Shown here piece after piece: positions 1-7,819 of a DNA stretch of 31,316 nt. The notes beneath the pieces were generated by a model, which did not search any database, had not been told where the DNA came from, and saw only the letters and a program-made list of their open reading frames with translations. Position 1 is the stretch's first letter. The number at the start of each line of letters is the position of its first letter. The stretch comes from Clostridium sp. CAG:253. Lineage in GTDB: Bacteria > Bacillota > Clostridia > Lachnospirales > Lachnospiraceae. The DNA lies in assembly GCA_000436755.1 (NCBI GenBank), contig FR887348.1:67011-98326 (forward strand), read 5' to 3'. The position numbers and the translations under genes are program-made.

Positions 1-2
1 CG

Positions 3-761
3 GCAGGGGGTATGGCTTCAAAATGCCATGGGAGTAACGGAGCCTGTTTTGATATTTTAAAAAGTCTTGGACATACGATAATAAAACCTGTTCCTGCGCT
101 GACCTGGCTTAAGATTGAAGAGAAGTATACAAAACTCTGGGCGGGGGTTAGAGTAAACGGAAAAATAAAGGCGTATGATGAAAATAAAAATGAACTTGCA
201 GAAGACAGCGGTGAGTTGCAGCTTGTGTCGACCGGAATATCAGGTATTCCTGTTTTTCAGATTAGCAGATATATTTCAAGGCAGTTGGAAAAAACAAAAA
301 GAGCTTATATAGAAGCCGATTTTCTGACTGAATTTTCAAAGGATGAACTGCTTGGAGAAATACTAAGGCGCAGGCAGGACGAACAGGAACTTGAGGTGTC
401 TTATATTCTTGAGGGAATTATGAATAATAAGCTTGTTGATGCCATATTGTCGAGGGCGGGAATAAATAAAAATAGTAAACTTAAGGATTTGACAACAGAG
501 CAATGTGAACAGATTTGCAGTCTTATAAAGAAATTTGAAGCAGAAGTTAAGGATACGGCTGGATTTGACAACGCACAGGTGACTTGCGGAGGAGTAAGCA
601 AAATAGAGGTAAACTTTAAAAATATGAGTTCAAAAATCTGCAAGGGATTATATCTTGCAGGAGAGATAGTGGATGTTGACGGAATTTGCGGAGGTTATAA
701 TCTCCAGTGGGCATGGAGCAGCGGTTACATTGCGGGAATAAGCGCAGCAGGAGGAAAATAA
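3..761 (+). CDS. Aminoacetone oxidase/BaiN-like FAD-binding flavoprotein (HI0933 family), 5'-truncated by window edge
   Basis: This is the C-terminal part of an NAD(P)/FAD-dependent oxidoreductase of the HI0933/BaiN-like family. The frame is open to the left edge, and the residues before the first ATG at 12 continue the family sequence, so that ATG is internal and the gene begins outside the window. About 252 residues are visible of a usual ~400. The C-terminal flavin-binding signature is clear: GLYLAGEIVDVDGICGGYNL followed by QWAWSSGYIAG. A substrate cannot be assigned from sequence. The stop lies 2 bases before the GTG start of the next flavoprotein, whose ribosome binding site sits inside this gene's last codons, so the two are probably co-transcribed and translationally coupled. 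Confidence 0.9.
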   Translation, partial: AGGMASKCHGSNGACFDILKSLGHTIIKPVPALTWLKIEEKYTKLWAGVRVNGKIKAYDENKNELAEDSGELQLVSTGISGIPVFQISRYISRQLEKTKRAYIEADFLTEFSKDELLGEILRRRQDEQELEVSYILEGIMNNKLVDAILSRAGINKNSKLKDLTTEQCEQICSLIKKFEAEVKDTAGFDNAQVTCGGVSKIEVNFKNMSSKICKGLYLAGEIVDVDGICGGYNLQWAWSSGYIAGISAAGGK

Positions 762-763
762 CA

Positions 764-2434
764 GTGATACATATAGGTCAGTTGAAAGTACTGGTAGAAA
801 AAGTCGCAGCCAAAGCAGACAGGCAGGACTTAAAAAAAGGTATAATATCAGCGGGTGAAATGTCTGTAATTAAAAAATATATAGAGAAGAAATTAAAGAT
901 AAAAGCGGATGACATTAGAAATATCGAGATATTAAAAAAGTCGGTAGACGCAAGAAAAAAAGAACAATTATCGTTTGTGTATCAGCTCGATATTGAGTGT
1001 GACAACGAAAAGAAGATTGTAAGCCGTTATAAAAAAAATGATGTGTCTTTAAAAGAAAAAAAGACTATAGTCAGGGAAATAAATGACAATATACCGCCTG
1101 AAAATAAAGGTCAGACTGTTATTGCGGGATTTGGCCCGGCTGGAATTTTTGCGGCTTACGAACTTGCCAAATCAGGGTATAAACCTATAGTCATTGAGAG
1201 AGGTCTTGATGTTGAAAACAGAAAAAAAACTGTTGAGAAGTTTTGGAATACGGGAGAACTTGACACAGAATGCAATGTCTCATTTGGTGAGGGCGGCGCC
1301 GGAACTTTTTCTGATGGAAAGTTAAATACGATGGTAAAAGACAGATTTGGATATAACCGCAAAGTGCTTGAGACATTTGTAAGGTTTGGTGCTCCGAAGG
1401 AAATACTTTATCTTCAAAAGCCGCATATAGGAACGGACAAATTGGCTGATGTAGTAAAAAATATGAGATTAGAGATAGAGAGACTTGGCGGTGAGGTAAG
1501 ATTTGGTGTAAGGCTTGACAGCATAAACACAGAAAAAGAAAACGAAACACAGAAAATCGTGTCGGTAAATGTCACAGACAGGGAGAGTTCACAAAAACAG
1601 GAGATAAAATGTGAAAAACTTATTCTTGCCATCGGACACAGCGCAAGAGATACTTTTATAAGCCTTCATGAAAGTGATGTCGAAATGCAGCAGAAATCAT
1701 TTGCGATAGGTGTGAGAGTTGAACATCTGCAGGAAATGATAGGCAGAAATCAATATGGTGACATGTATAAAATACTTCCGACAGCGGATTATAAGCTTAC
1801 TCATCAGACTAAAGATGGAAGAGGAGTATATTCATTTTGTATGTGTCCGGGCGGTTATGTTGTGAATGCATCTTCGCAAAAAGGCATGCTTGCGGTAAAT
1901 GGCATGAGTAATTATCTTCGTGACAGCAAAAATGCCAACAGTGCAATGGTTGTGACAGTCGGTCCAGAGGACTATGAGAGTGATGACGTGCTTGCAGGAA
2001 TGAGATTTCAGCAGAAGTGGGAGAAAAAAGCGTATGAGGCAGCAGGCGGAAAAATTCCGGTACAGTTATTTGGTGATTTTAAGAAAGACAGAGTGAGCAG
2101 TGAATTTGGTGAGGTCATACCTGAGACAAAAGGTGAGTATGCTTTCGCAAATGTGAGAAAGATAATTCCTGAGAGTGTTGCTTCTTCTATAGAAGAGGGC
2201 ATAACGGCATTTGAAAAGAAGATAAAAGGATACAGCAGGGATGACACGCTGTTGCTTGGAATAGAAAGCAGGACATCCTCACCGGTAAAGATATTGAGAG
2301 ATGAGTCCATGCAGTCAAATATCAGAGGAATATATCCGTGTGGTGAAGGTGCCGGGTATGCAGGCGGAATAACATCTGCCGCAATGGATGGAATAAAAAT
2401 CGCAATGCAGATAAAAGGAGGAAATTATAAATGA
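764..2434 (+). CDS. FAD-dependent dehydrogenase (COG2509-type uncharacterised flavoprotein)
   Basis: Predicted 556-residue flavoprotein. A GTG start at 764 is chosen because GGAGG at 750-754 is 9 bases upstream; the in-frame ATG at 707 lies deep inside the previous gene and has no such site. An N-terminal domain of ~110 residues precedes the Rossmann dinucleotide-binding motif AGFGPAGIFAAYELAKSGYK and its closing acidic strand IVIERG. FGEGGAGTFSDGKLNT and the C-terminal GIYPCGEGAGYAGGITSAA are characteristic of this uncharacterised family, which is usually annotated simply as FAD-dependent oxidoreductase. The physiological substrate is unknown. It is second in a four-gene operon and its stop overlaps the next start (ATGA). 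Confidence 0.88.
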   Translation: MIHIGQLKVLVEKVAAKADRQDLKKGIISAGEMSVIKKYIEKKLKIKADDIRNIEILKKSVDARKKEQLSFVYQLDIECDNEKKIVSRYKKNDVSLKEKKTIVREINDNIPPENKGQTVIAGFGPAGIFAAYELAKSGYKPIVIERGLDVENRKKTVEKFWNTGELDTECNVSFGEGGAGTFSDGKLNTMVKDRFGYNRKVLETFVRFGAPKEILYLQKPHIGTDKLADVVKNMRLEIERLGGEVRFGVRLDSINTEKENETQKIVSVNVTDRESSQKQEIKCEKLILAIGHSARDTFISLHESDVEMQQKSFAIGVRVEHLQEMIGRNQYGDMYKILPTADYKLTHQTKDGRGVYSFCMCPGGYVVNASSQKGMLAVNGMSNYLRDSKNANSAMVVTVGPEDYESDDVLAGMRFQQKWEKKAYEAAGGKIPVQLFGDFKKDRVSSEFGEVIPETKGEYAFANVRKIIPESVASSIEEGITAFEKKIKGYSRDDTLLLGIESRTSSPVKILRDESMQSNIRGIYPCGEGAGYAGGITSAAMDGIKIAMQIKGGNYK

Positions 2435-2649
2435 CAATGGATGAAAAGATAAAGAGAATAAATGAGTTGTATCATAAATCACAGGCAGAAGGGCTTAATG
2501 AGGAGGAACTTGCCGAACAGAAAAGACTGCGACAGGACTATATAGCGTCAGTCAGAGGAAATCTGACAAGCCAGCTTAAAGGGATAACAGTTGTAAATCC
2601 TGACGGAACTGTAGTTGATATGAAAAAGAGAAGAAAGAAGCTGCATTGA
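2431..2649 (+). CDS. DUF896 (YnzC-type) small cytosolic protein
   Basis: A 72-residue protein matching the DUF896/YnzC family of Firmicutes. The recognisable core is IKRINELYHKSQAEGLNEEE and LRQDYIASVRGNLTSQL, a small helical hairpin, followed by a short strand and a basic tail (KKRRKKLH). In Bacillus subtilis a family member is SOS-linked, but a biochemical role is not established and I infer none here. The start codon overlaps the stop of the upstream flavoprotein, and GGAGG at 2418-2422 provides the ribosome binding site, so it is translated as part of the operon. Confidence 0.88.
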   Translation: MTMDEKIKRINELYHKSQAEGLNEEELAEQKRLRQDYIASVRGNLTSQLKGITVVNPDGTVVDMKKRRKKLH

Positions 2650-2652
2650 TAT

Positions 2653-3219
2653 ATGAAAAAATCTGTTTTAAGAAAAGAAATGAAGCTGCTGCGAAAATCT
2701 ATGGACAAAAATGATAGAACAGCAAAAGACAAAAAAATCTTTGAAAATCTCATTAAACTGGATAGCTTCAAGAGCAGCAGTTGGTTTTATGTATATGTAT
2801 CTTATGGCACAGAAGCAGATACGAAAAATCTTATTGAATATTTGTTTGAGTTAAAGAAAGAAAGAGAAATACATGTTGCTGTTCCAAAAGTTTTAGGTGA
2901 TGAGATGGATTTTTTTGAAATTAACTTATTTTCGGAGTTAGAGAAAGGCTGTATGGGGATATTAGAACCTTCAACCGGCAACAAAGTAAAACCTGAAAAT
3001 GCATTTATGGTGTTGCCGGGACTTGCATTTGACGAGGAACATAAAAGGCTTGGATATGGCGGTGGCTTTTATGATAAATATCTTAGTAAATACGGCGCTG
3101 AAAGATTTATGAAGGTGGCGGTATGCTATGATTTCCAGATGCAAAAGAAAGGTGTAATAGCCTCAGATAGCAACGATATCAAAGTTGATATGATAGTCAC
3201 GGATAAAGCATATTATTAA
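2653..3219 (+). CDS. 5-formyltetrahydrofolate cyclo-ligase
   Basis: This 188-residue enzyme should convert 5-formyl-THF to 5,10-methenyl-THF using ATP, returning stored folate to one-carbon metabolism in the cytosol. Family features are the basic N-terminal helix (LRKEMKLLRKSM), the mid-protein YVSYGTEADTKNLI, the substrate-loop segment around MGILEPS, and the strongly conserved LPGLAFDEEHKRLGYGGGFYDKYL that forms the ATP/folate pocket. Length is normal for the family. It follows the DUF896 gene by 3 bases and ends the operon; a palindrome with a T-tract follows at 3239-3283. No strong ribosome binding site is seen, so it may depend on coupling from upstream. Confidence 0.93.
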   Translation: MKKSVLRKEMKLLRKSMDKNDRTAKDKKIFENLIKLDSFKSSSWFYVYVSYGTEADTKNLIEYLFELKKEREIHVAVPKVLGDEMDFFEINLFSELEKGCMGILEPSTGNKVKPENAFMVLPGLAFDEEHKRLGYGGGFYDKYLSKYGAERFMKVAVCYDFQMQKKGVIASDSNDIKVDMIVTDKAYY

Positions 3220-3238
3220 AAAAGACATCCATAACGCA

Positions 3239-3283
3239 TTAGTTTATATTTGTTTACAAATATAATTTCTTTTTTAGAACTAA
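3239..3283 (+). terminator. Rho-independent terminator after the flavoprotein-folate operon
   Basis: A perfect 9-bp inverted repeat (TATATTTGT 3245-3253, ACAAATATA 3256-3264) is followed by a T-rich run at 3266-3275. An outer TTAGTT/AACTAA pair (3239-3244, 3278-3283) can extend the structure. The stem is AT-rich, so efficiency may be modest. Confidence 0.6.
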
Positions 3284-3373
3284 TCACAATTTGAACACAA
3301 ACAATACACAAACAGAACATAGTTACAATGTATTATTGTACTTGTAATAAAGATACAGAGAAAATTAAAAATT

Positions 3374-3403
3374 ACGGTTAGTGCTTAGGCACCACCGTTG
3401 GTG
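3374..3403 (+). promoter_or_regulatory. Structured 5' leader of htrA with two mutually exclusive hairpins
   Basis: Hairpin 1 pairs ACGGT 3374-3378 with ACCGT 3394-3398, with an inner GTGC/GCAC stem (3381-3384, 3389-3392) and a TTAG loop. Hairpin 2 pairs CACC 3393-3396 with GGTG 3400-3403. They share bases 3393-3398 and cannot form together. The ribosome binding site at about 3417-3423 lies just beyond. A switching role is inference; the pairings are directly visible. Confidence 0.45.
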
Positions 3404-3430
3404 ATTAGATTTCTGAAAGGAGAGATTTAT

Positions 3431-4741
3431 ATGCGTAAAAATAATTTTTTAAAGATAACAACATATGCAGCAGTATTTGGTTTGATTGGTGGAATGAGTT
3501 TTGAAGGAACAACTTACATTTCAAATAAGTATATAAATAAATCATCTGTTGAAAGTTCAAAAACAACAAGCAAGAGTATAGAAAAGACATCGACATTGTC
3601 ATCAACAAGCACAAATACAAGCAGTTCTGACGGAGTGTCAGGAGTGTCAGAGAGTGTACTTCCATCAATAGTAGCAATAGATGTAAAGACGACACAGACA
3701 TCAACAGATGTGTTTGGAAGAACTTATGAGCAGGATGCAAGCGGAAGCGGTTCAGGAATTATAGTTGCACAGGACAGCAAAAATATTTATATTGCAACAA
3801 ATAATCATGTTGTAGCAGATGCGTCAAGTGTTTCAGTAACTTTCAATGACAAGAGTGTTTATTCGGCAACGGTAAAGGGAACGGATTCAGACTCAGACCT
3901 TGCGGTTGTTGAGGTTCCGCTGTCGAAACTTTCAGCAGACACACTCAGCAACATAAAAGTTGCAACATTAGGTGACTCTGACAAAGTTAAAGTTGGTGCA
4001 CAGGCGATTGCGATAGGAAATGCACTTGGTTACGGAACTTCCGTAACAGTCGGATATATCAGTGCAAAAGACAGAGAAGTATCAGGTGAGGACAATACAA
4101 TGAAGCTTCTTCAGACAGATGCAGCTATCAACCCGGGAAACAGCGGCGGAGCACTTGTTGATTCATCAGGTGCCGTTATTGGAATTAATTCATCTAAATA
4201 TGCAGATACATCTGTTGAGGGAATGGGATTTGCAATTCCTATAAACACAGCAATTCCTATTATTAACGATATAGTAAAGGCACAGACTGTATCAGAGGAT
4301 GAACAGGCTTATCTTGGAATAAAAGGAACAAATGTGACATCTGAGTATGCACAGTATTACAATCTTCCGGAAGGTATCTATGTATCAAGTGTGACATCAG
4401 GTTCACCTGCCGACAAAGCCGGAATCAAAAAAGGTGATGTTATCGTAAAATATAAGGGCAAAGACGTTACGACAATGGACGGGCTTCAGGAGAAAATGGC
4501 ACTTTGCAAAGCCGGTGACAAAGTTGAGATAACTGTAAAAAGAGCTGACAATGGCGAATATAAGAGTGTTACATGCAATGTCACACTTGGAAAGAAATCA
4601 GATGCTCCTGAAAGCACAGAAAACAGTTCAGATAACGGTAACAGCAGCTCTGATTCAAACAGCGGACAAAGCGGTTCTTCAGGACAGTACGATAATAACG
4701 GACAGTATGGCGGCAATAACAATGGCTCATTATTTAACTGA
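3431..4741 (+). CDS. Membrane-anchored HtrA/DegP-type serine protease with PDZ domain
   Basis: A 436-residue envelope quality-control protease. The start at 3431 is chosen for GAAAGGAG about 8 bases upstream; an upstream in-frame GTG at 3398 lacks such a site and lies inside the leader hairpin. Residues ~8-30 form one N-terminal membrane segment, followed by a Ser/Thr-rich linker. The trypsin-like domain carries a complete triad: His126 (TNNHVV), Asp156 (SDSDLAVV) and Ser238 (NPGNSGGA). A PDZ domain spans ~290-375 (YLGIKGTN ... SPADKAGIKKGDVI). The tail is Ser/Asn/Gly-rich and low in complexity, typical of surface-exposed clostridial HtrA proteins. The gene is monocistronic, between a terminator and the rpsO promoter. 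Confidence 0.93.
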   Translation: MRKNNFLKITTYAAVFGLIGGMSFEGTTYISNKYINKSSVESSKTTSKSIEKTSTLSSTSTNTSSSDGVSGVSESVLPSIVAIDVKTTQTSTDVFGRTYEQDASGSGSGIIVAQDSKNIYIATNNHVVADASSVSVTFNDKSVYSATVKGTDSDSDLAVVEVPLSKLSADTLSNIKVATLGDSDKVKVGAQAIAIGNALGYGTSVTVGYISAKDREVSGEDNTMKLLQTDAAINPGNSGGALVDSSGAVIGINSSKYADTSVEGMGFAIPINTAIPIINDIVKAQTVSEDEQAYLGIKGTNVTSEYAQYYNLPEGIYVSSVTSGSPADKAGIKKGDVIVKYKGKDVTTMDGLQEKMALCKAGDKVEITVKRADNGEYKSVTCNVTLGKKSDAPESTENSSDNGNSSSDSNSGQSGSSGQYDNNGQYGGNNNGSLFN

Positions 4742-4813
4742 TAAATAGGAAACTTTAATTGATAAGCAGGAGGCATATATACCCATAAAAGGTAAAAAAT
4801 ATTGAAAAACATA

Positions 4814-4842
4814 TTTACAACTTTGTTGTTCTATGTTATATT
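4814..4842 (+). promoter_or_regulatory. Sigma-A-type promoter for rpsO
   Basis: TTTACA (4814-4819), a 17-bp spacer, then TATATT (4837-4842). Transcription would start near 4849, leaving a leader of about 120 nt before rpsO. Confidence 0.7.
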
Positions 4843-4885
4843 GTAATAGTTGTGTCTAATCAAAACGGCACAGGTTATTCAAATT

Positions 4886-4960
4886 ACCGACGCTCAGTAT
4901 CAGGTCGCTCCGTCCGGTTCTTAGTGTCAGGTGAAAATTACAAATACCCGTTATGGGACA
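4886..4960 (+). promoter_or_regulatory. rpsO 5' leader, candidate S15 autoregulatory RNA
   Basis: Two stems are visible. ACCGACG 4886-4892 pairs with CGTCCGGT 4911-4918 with one bulged C. TGTC 4925-4928 plus GGT 4930-4932 pair with ACC 4946-4948 plus GACA 4957-4960, ending at the GGAGG (4961-4965). Ribosomal protein S15 is known to bind structured leaders of its own mRNA in several bacteria; that this leader does so is inferred from position and folding potential. Confidence 0.5.
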
Positions 4961-4970
4961 GGAGGTTATT

Positions 4971-5237
4971 ATGATTAGTAAAGAAAAGAAAGCTGAAATT
5001 ATCAAGACTTATGGACGTACACCAGAGGATACAGGTTCTCCAGAGGTACAGGTAGCTCTTTTAACAGCACGTATTCTCGAACTTAACGAGCATTTAAAAG
5101 AGAACAAGAAAGATCATCATTCAAGACGTGGTCTTCTTAAAATGGTAGGTCAGAGAAGAAATCTTCTTGCTTACTTAAAGAAGAAAGATATTGAAGCTTA
5201 TCGTGAACTTATTGCTAAATTAGGTTTAAGAAAATAA
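4971..5237 (+). CDS. rpsO: 30S ribosomal protein S15
   Basis: The 88-residue primary 16S rRNA-binding protein S15, which organises the central domain of the small subunit. The ATG at 4971 is 6 bases after GGAGG (4961-4965) and gives the family's normal length; an in-frame ATG at 4953 lies before that site and is rejected. Signature residues include [35 protein letters not shown] and the C-terminal [12 protein letters not shown]. It has its own promoter, a folded leader and a strong terminator at 5267-5322, and precedes pnp, the common bacterial rpsO-pnp order. Confidence 0.98.
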   Translation: MISKEKKAEIIKTYGRTPEDTGSPEVQVALLTARILELNEHLKENKKDHHSRRGLLKMVGQRRNLLAYLKKKDIEAYRELIAKLGLRK

Positions 5238-5266
5238 TATCTTAACTTGTATTAGCATTGTGACAG

Positions 5267-5322
5267 AAGTCCTGTCAGTGAAGCCATTGGTTAAACAACG
5301 GCAGCTGACAGGACTTTTTTTT
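5267..5322 (+). terminator. Strong Rho-independent terminator after rpsO
   Basis: A perfect 12-bp stem (AAGTCCTGTCAG 5267-5278 with CTGACAGGACTT 5305-5316) encloses a 26-nt loop that can form a small GCC/GGC inner stem. A run of eight T occupies 5315-5322. It separates rpsO from the pnp promoter. Confidence 0.9.
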
Positions 5323-5339
5323 ACAAAGGTGCGTAATAC

Positions 5340-5368
5340 TTGCATATATTAAAATAAAATGGTATACT
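5340..5368 (+). promoter_or_regulatory. Extended -10 promoter for pnp
   Basis: TTGCAT (5340-5345), a 17-bp spacer, TATACT (5363-5368), with TG one base upstream of the -10 (extended -10). The predicted start near 5375 leaves about 160 nt of leader. Confidence 0.7.
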
Positions 5369-5371
5369 TAT

Positions 5372-5457
5372 AAAGATATTGTGTGGGCAAAAGCCGAGAC
5401 TGCTGAAAAGTATATCTTTTTTGTTTTACGAAACATAAAAGCATTATTTTTTATGTT
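5372..5457 (+). promoter_or_regulatory. pnp leader with terminator-like hairpin and a second stem
   Basis: AAAGATAT 5372-5379 is the exact reverse complement of ATATCTTT 5412-5419, which runs into six T (5417-5422), resembling an intrinsic terminator placed ~50 nt after the predicted transcription start. The loop contains a GGC-AAAA-GCC mini-hairpin. A second 9-bp stem follows: AACATAAAA 5432-5440 with TTTTATGTT 5449-5457. Leader-based control of pnp is known in Escherichia coli by another mechanism; attenuation here is inferred. Confidence 0.5.
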
Positions 5458-5533
5458 ATGTTAAGGTATATTTTTCAGTTGTTTCGGGACAGGAGCCTGC
5501 ATAAATTTTGTTTTGCAGAGAAAGGAGATTTTC

Positions 5534-7621
5534 ATGGCATACAAATCATTTTCCATGGAACTTGCCGGCAGAACTCTTACAGTAGAAGTTGGAAGAGTTG
5601 CTAAGCAGGCAAACGGTGCAGCATTGATGCACTATGGCGATACTACTGTACTTTGTACAGCTACAGCATCAGAAAAACCAAGAGAGGGAATAGACTTTTT
5701 CCCACTTTCAGTAGAGTTTGAAGAAAAAATGTATTCAGTAGGAAAAATTCCGGGAGGATTTAACAAACGTGAGGGTAAGGCATCAGAGAATGCGGTACTT
5801 ACTGCACGTGTTATTGACAGACCTATGCGTCCGCTTTTCCCAAAGGATTACAGAAACGATTGTTCACTTAACAACCTCGTTCTTTCAGTAGATACAGAGT
5901 GCCGTCCTGAGCTTGTTGCTATGATAGGTTCAGCGATAGCTACATCAATTTCAGATATTCCATTTTATGGCCCATGCGCTACAACACAGTTAGGTATGGT
6001 TGACGGAGAGTTTATTGTAAATCCAAGCCAGGAAGTATGGGATAAGGGTGACCTTAGACTTACAGTTGCTTCAACAAGAGAAAAAGTTATCATGATCGAA
6101 GCGGGAGCAAATGAAATTCCGGAAGCAAAGATGATTGAAGCCATTTACAAGTGTCATGATGTGAATCAGACTATCATTGAATTTATTGATAAGATGGTTG
6201 AAGAAGTCGGAAAGCCAAAGCATGAATATACAAGCTGTGCTATTCCGGAAGAGATGTTTGAAGAGATTAAGAAGATTGTTCCTCCGGAAGAGATGGAAGT
6301 TGCAGTATTTTCTGATGACAAACAGACTCGTGAGGAAAATGTGCGTCAGGTGACAGAGAAACTTGAGGAGGCATTTGCTGAGAATGAAGAGTGGCTTGAA
6401 ATTCTTCCAGAAGCTGTATACCAGTATCAGAAGAAGACAGTCCGCAAGATGATATTAAAAGACCATAAGCGTCCTGACGGTCGTGAGATTACACAGATAC
6501 GTCCTCTTGCCGCTGAGGTTGACCTTATACCTAGAGTTCACGGTTCAGCTATGTTCACTCGTGGACAGACACAGATTTGCAATATCACAACACTTGCACC
6601 TCTTTCTGAAAAGCAGAAGGTTGACGGACTTGACGCAAATGTTACAGAGAAGAGATATATGCATCATTACAATTTCCCTTCATATTCAGTTGGAGAGACA
6701 AAGCCTAGCAGAGGACCGGGACGTCGTGAAATCGGACATGGAGCATTGGCAGAGAAAGCTCTTATACCTGTTCTTCCAAGCGAAGAGGAATTCCCATACG
6801 CTATCAGAAGCGTATCAGAGACATTTGAGTCAAATGGTTCAACATCTATGGCTTCAACATGTGCGTCATGTATGTCACTTATGGCAGCAGGTGTACCTAT
6901 CAAGAAGATGGTTGCAGGTATTTCATGTGGTCTTGTTACCGGCGAGACAGATGACGATTTTGTACTTCTCACAGATATTCAGGGGCTTGAAGATTTCTTT
7001 GGAGACATGGATTTCAAGGTTACAGGTACAACAGAGGGAATTACTGCAATCCAGATGGATATAAAGATTCACGGACTTACAAGACCTATCGTAGAGGGTG
7101 CTATTGCGAGATGTCGTGAAGCAAGGCTTTTCATCATGGATACATGTATGAAACCTGCTATCTCTGAGCCTCGTAAAGAAGTAGGAAAATATGCACCAAA
7201 GATTATTCAGATGCAGATTGACCCTCAGAAGATTGGTGATGTTGTCGGACAGAGAGGAAAGACAATAAATGCACTTATCGAGCGTACAGATGTTAAGATA
7301 GACATTACTGATGACGGAAATGTTTCTATCTGTGGAGAAGATGCAGATAAGATGGCAGAAGCAAAGAGACTTATAGAGGTCATAACTACTGATTACTATG
7401 AAGGTCAGATTCTTGAAGGAGAAGTGATAAGCATTAAAGAATTTGGTGCGTTCATTGAATTTGCACCCGGTAAAGAAGGCATGGTTCATATTTCAAAGAT
7501 TGCTAAAGAAAGAATTGAGCATGTAGAGGATGTTCTTACATTAGGAGACCATGTAAAGGTTGTTTGTCTTGGAAAAGACAAGATGGGCAGAATGAGCTTC
7601 AGCATCAAAGATGTAAAATAA
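5534..7621 (+). CDS. pnp: Polyribonucleotide nucleotidyltransferase (PNPase)
   Basis: This 695-residue phosphorolytic 3'-5' exoribonuclease takes part in mRNA decay as a homotrimer. The start at 5534 follows AAAGGAG (5521-5527) at 6 bases; the in-frame ATG at 5513 has no site. Two RNase PH-like domains are visible: the first with FFPLSVEFEEKMYSVGKIPG and GGFNKREGKAS, the second with PSYSVGETKPSRGPGRREIG and the catalytic-region GDMDFKVTGT. They are followed by a KH domain (KIGDVVGQRGKTINALIERT) and an S1 domain (GAFIEFAPGKEGMVHIS). Length and domain order are complete. The gene is monocistronic, with its own promoter and a terminator at 7647-7684. Confidence 0.98.
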   Translation: MAYKSFSMELAGRTLTVEVGRVAKQANGAALMHYGDTTVLCTATASEKPREGIDFFPLSVEFEEKMYSVGKIPGGFNKREGKASENAVLTARVIDRPMRPLFPKDYRNDCSLNNLVLSVDTECRPELVAMIGSAIATSISDIPFYGPCATTQLGMVDGEFIVNPSQEVWDKGDLRLTVASTREKVIMIEAGANEIPEAKMIEAIYKCHDVNQTIIEFIDKMVEEVGKPKHEYTSCAIPEEMFEEIKKIVPPEEMEVAVFSDDKQTREENVRQVTEKLEEAFAENEEWLEILPEAVYQYQKKTVRKMILKDHKRPDGREITQIRPLAAEVDLIPRVHGSAMFTRGQTQICNITTLAPLSEKQKVDGLDANVTEKRYMHHYNFPSYSVGETKPSRGPGRREIGHGALAEKALIPVLPSEEEFPYAIRSVSETFESNGSTSMASTCASCMSLMAAGVPIKKMVAGISCGLVTGETDDDFVLLTDIQGLEDFFGDMDFKVTGTTEGITAIQMDIKIHGLTRPIVEGAIARCREARLFIMDTCMKPAISEPRKEVGKYAPKIIQMQIDPQKIGDVVGQRGKTINALIERTDVKIDITDDGNVSICGEDADKMAEAKRLIEVITTDYYEGQILEGEVISIKEFGAFIEFAPGKEGMVHISKIAKERIEHVEDVLTLGDHVKVVCLGKDKMGRMSFSIKDVK

Positions 7622-7646
7622 ATATGGTTTTTGAATAAAAGCAGAG

Positions 7647-7684
7647 ATGGAGATTTTGAATTTTTATCAAGATCTCCATTTTTT
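7647..7684 (+). terminator. Rho-independent terminator after pnp
   Basis: ATGGAGAT 7647-7654 pairs with ATCTCCAT 7672-7679, with further TTGA/TCAA pairing inside, followed by T at 7679-7684. Confidence 0.8.
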
Positions 7685-7727
7685 AACAGTTCAGCCTTTC
7701 ATTTTTTACTTTTTTTATATAAAATAC

Positions 7728-7756
7728 TCGACAATATACTTAAATGGTTGTAAAAT
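7728..7756 (+). promoter_or_regulatory. Promoter for the HD-GYP gene
   Basis: TCGACA (7728-7733), 17-bp spacer, TAAAAT (7751-7756), about 60 bases ahead of the start codon. Confidence 0.55.
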
Positions 7757-7819
7757 GTATTTAAATGGAGAAAAAAGAACAGATATTGGAGAAAATAAAT
7801 AGATGAGGAGTATTGTTAC

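Noticed and set aside
707..763. Upstream ATG extension of the second flavoprotein
   Set aside because: It lies wholly inside the preceding gene, and the GTG at 764 has an ideal GGAGG site.
5372..5422. Stand-alone small RNA gene between rpsO and pnp
   Set aside because: It sits under the only visible pnp promoter, so a leader attenuator is simpler; kept as a leader feature instead.
6483..7064. 193-codon plus-strand frame inside pnp
   Set aside because: It is a shadow of the PNPase frame with no start signals or recognisable protein.
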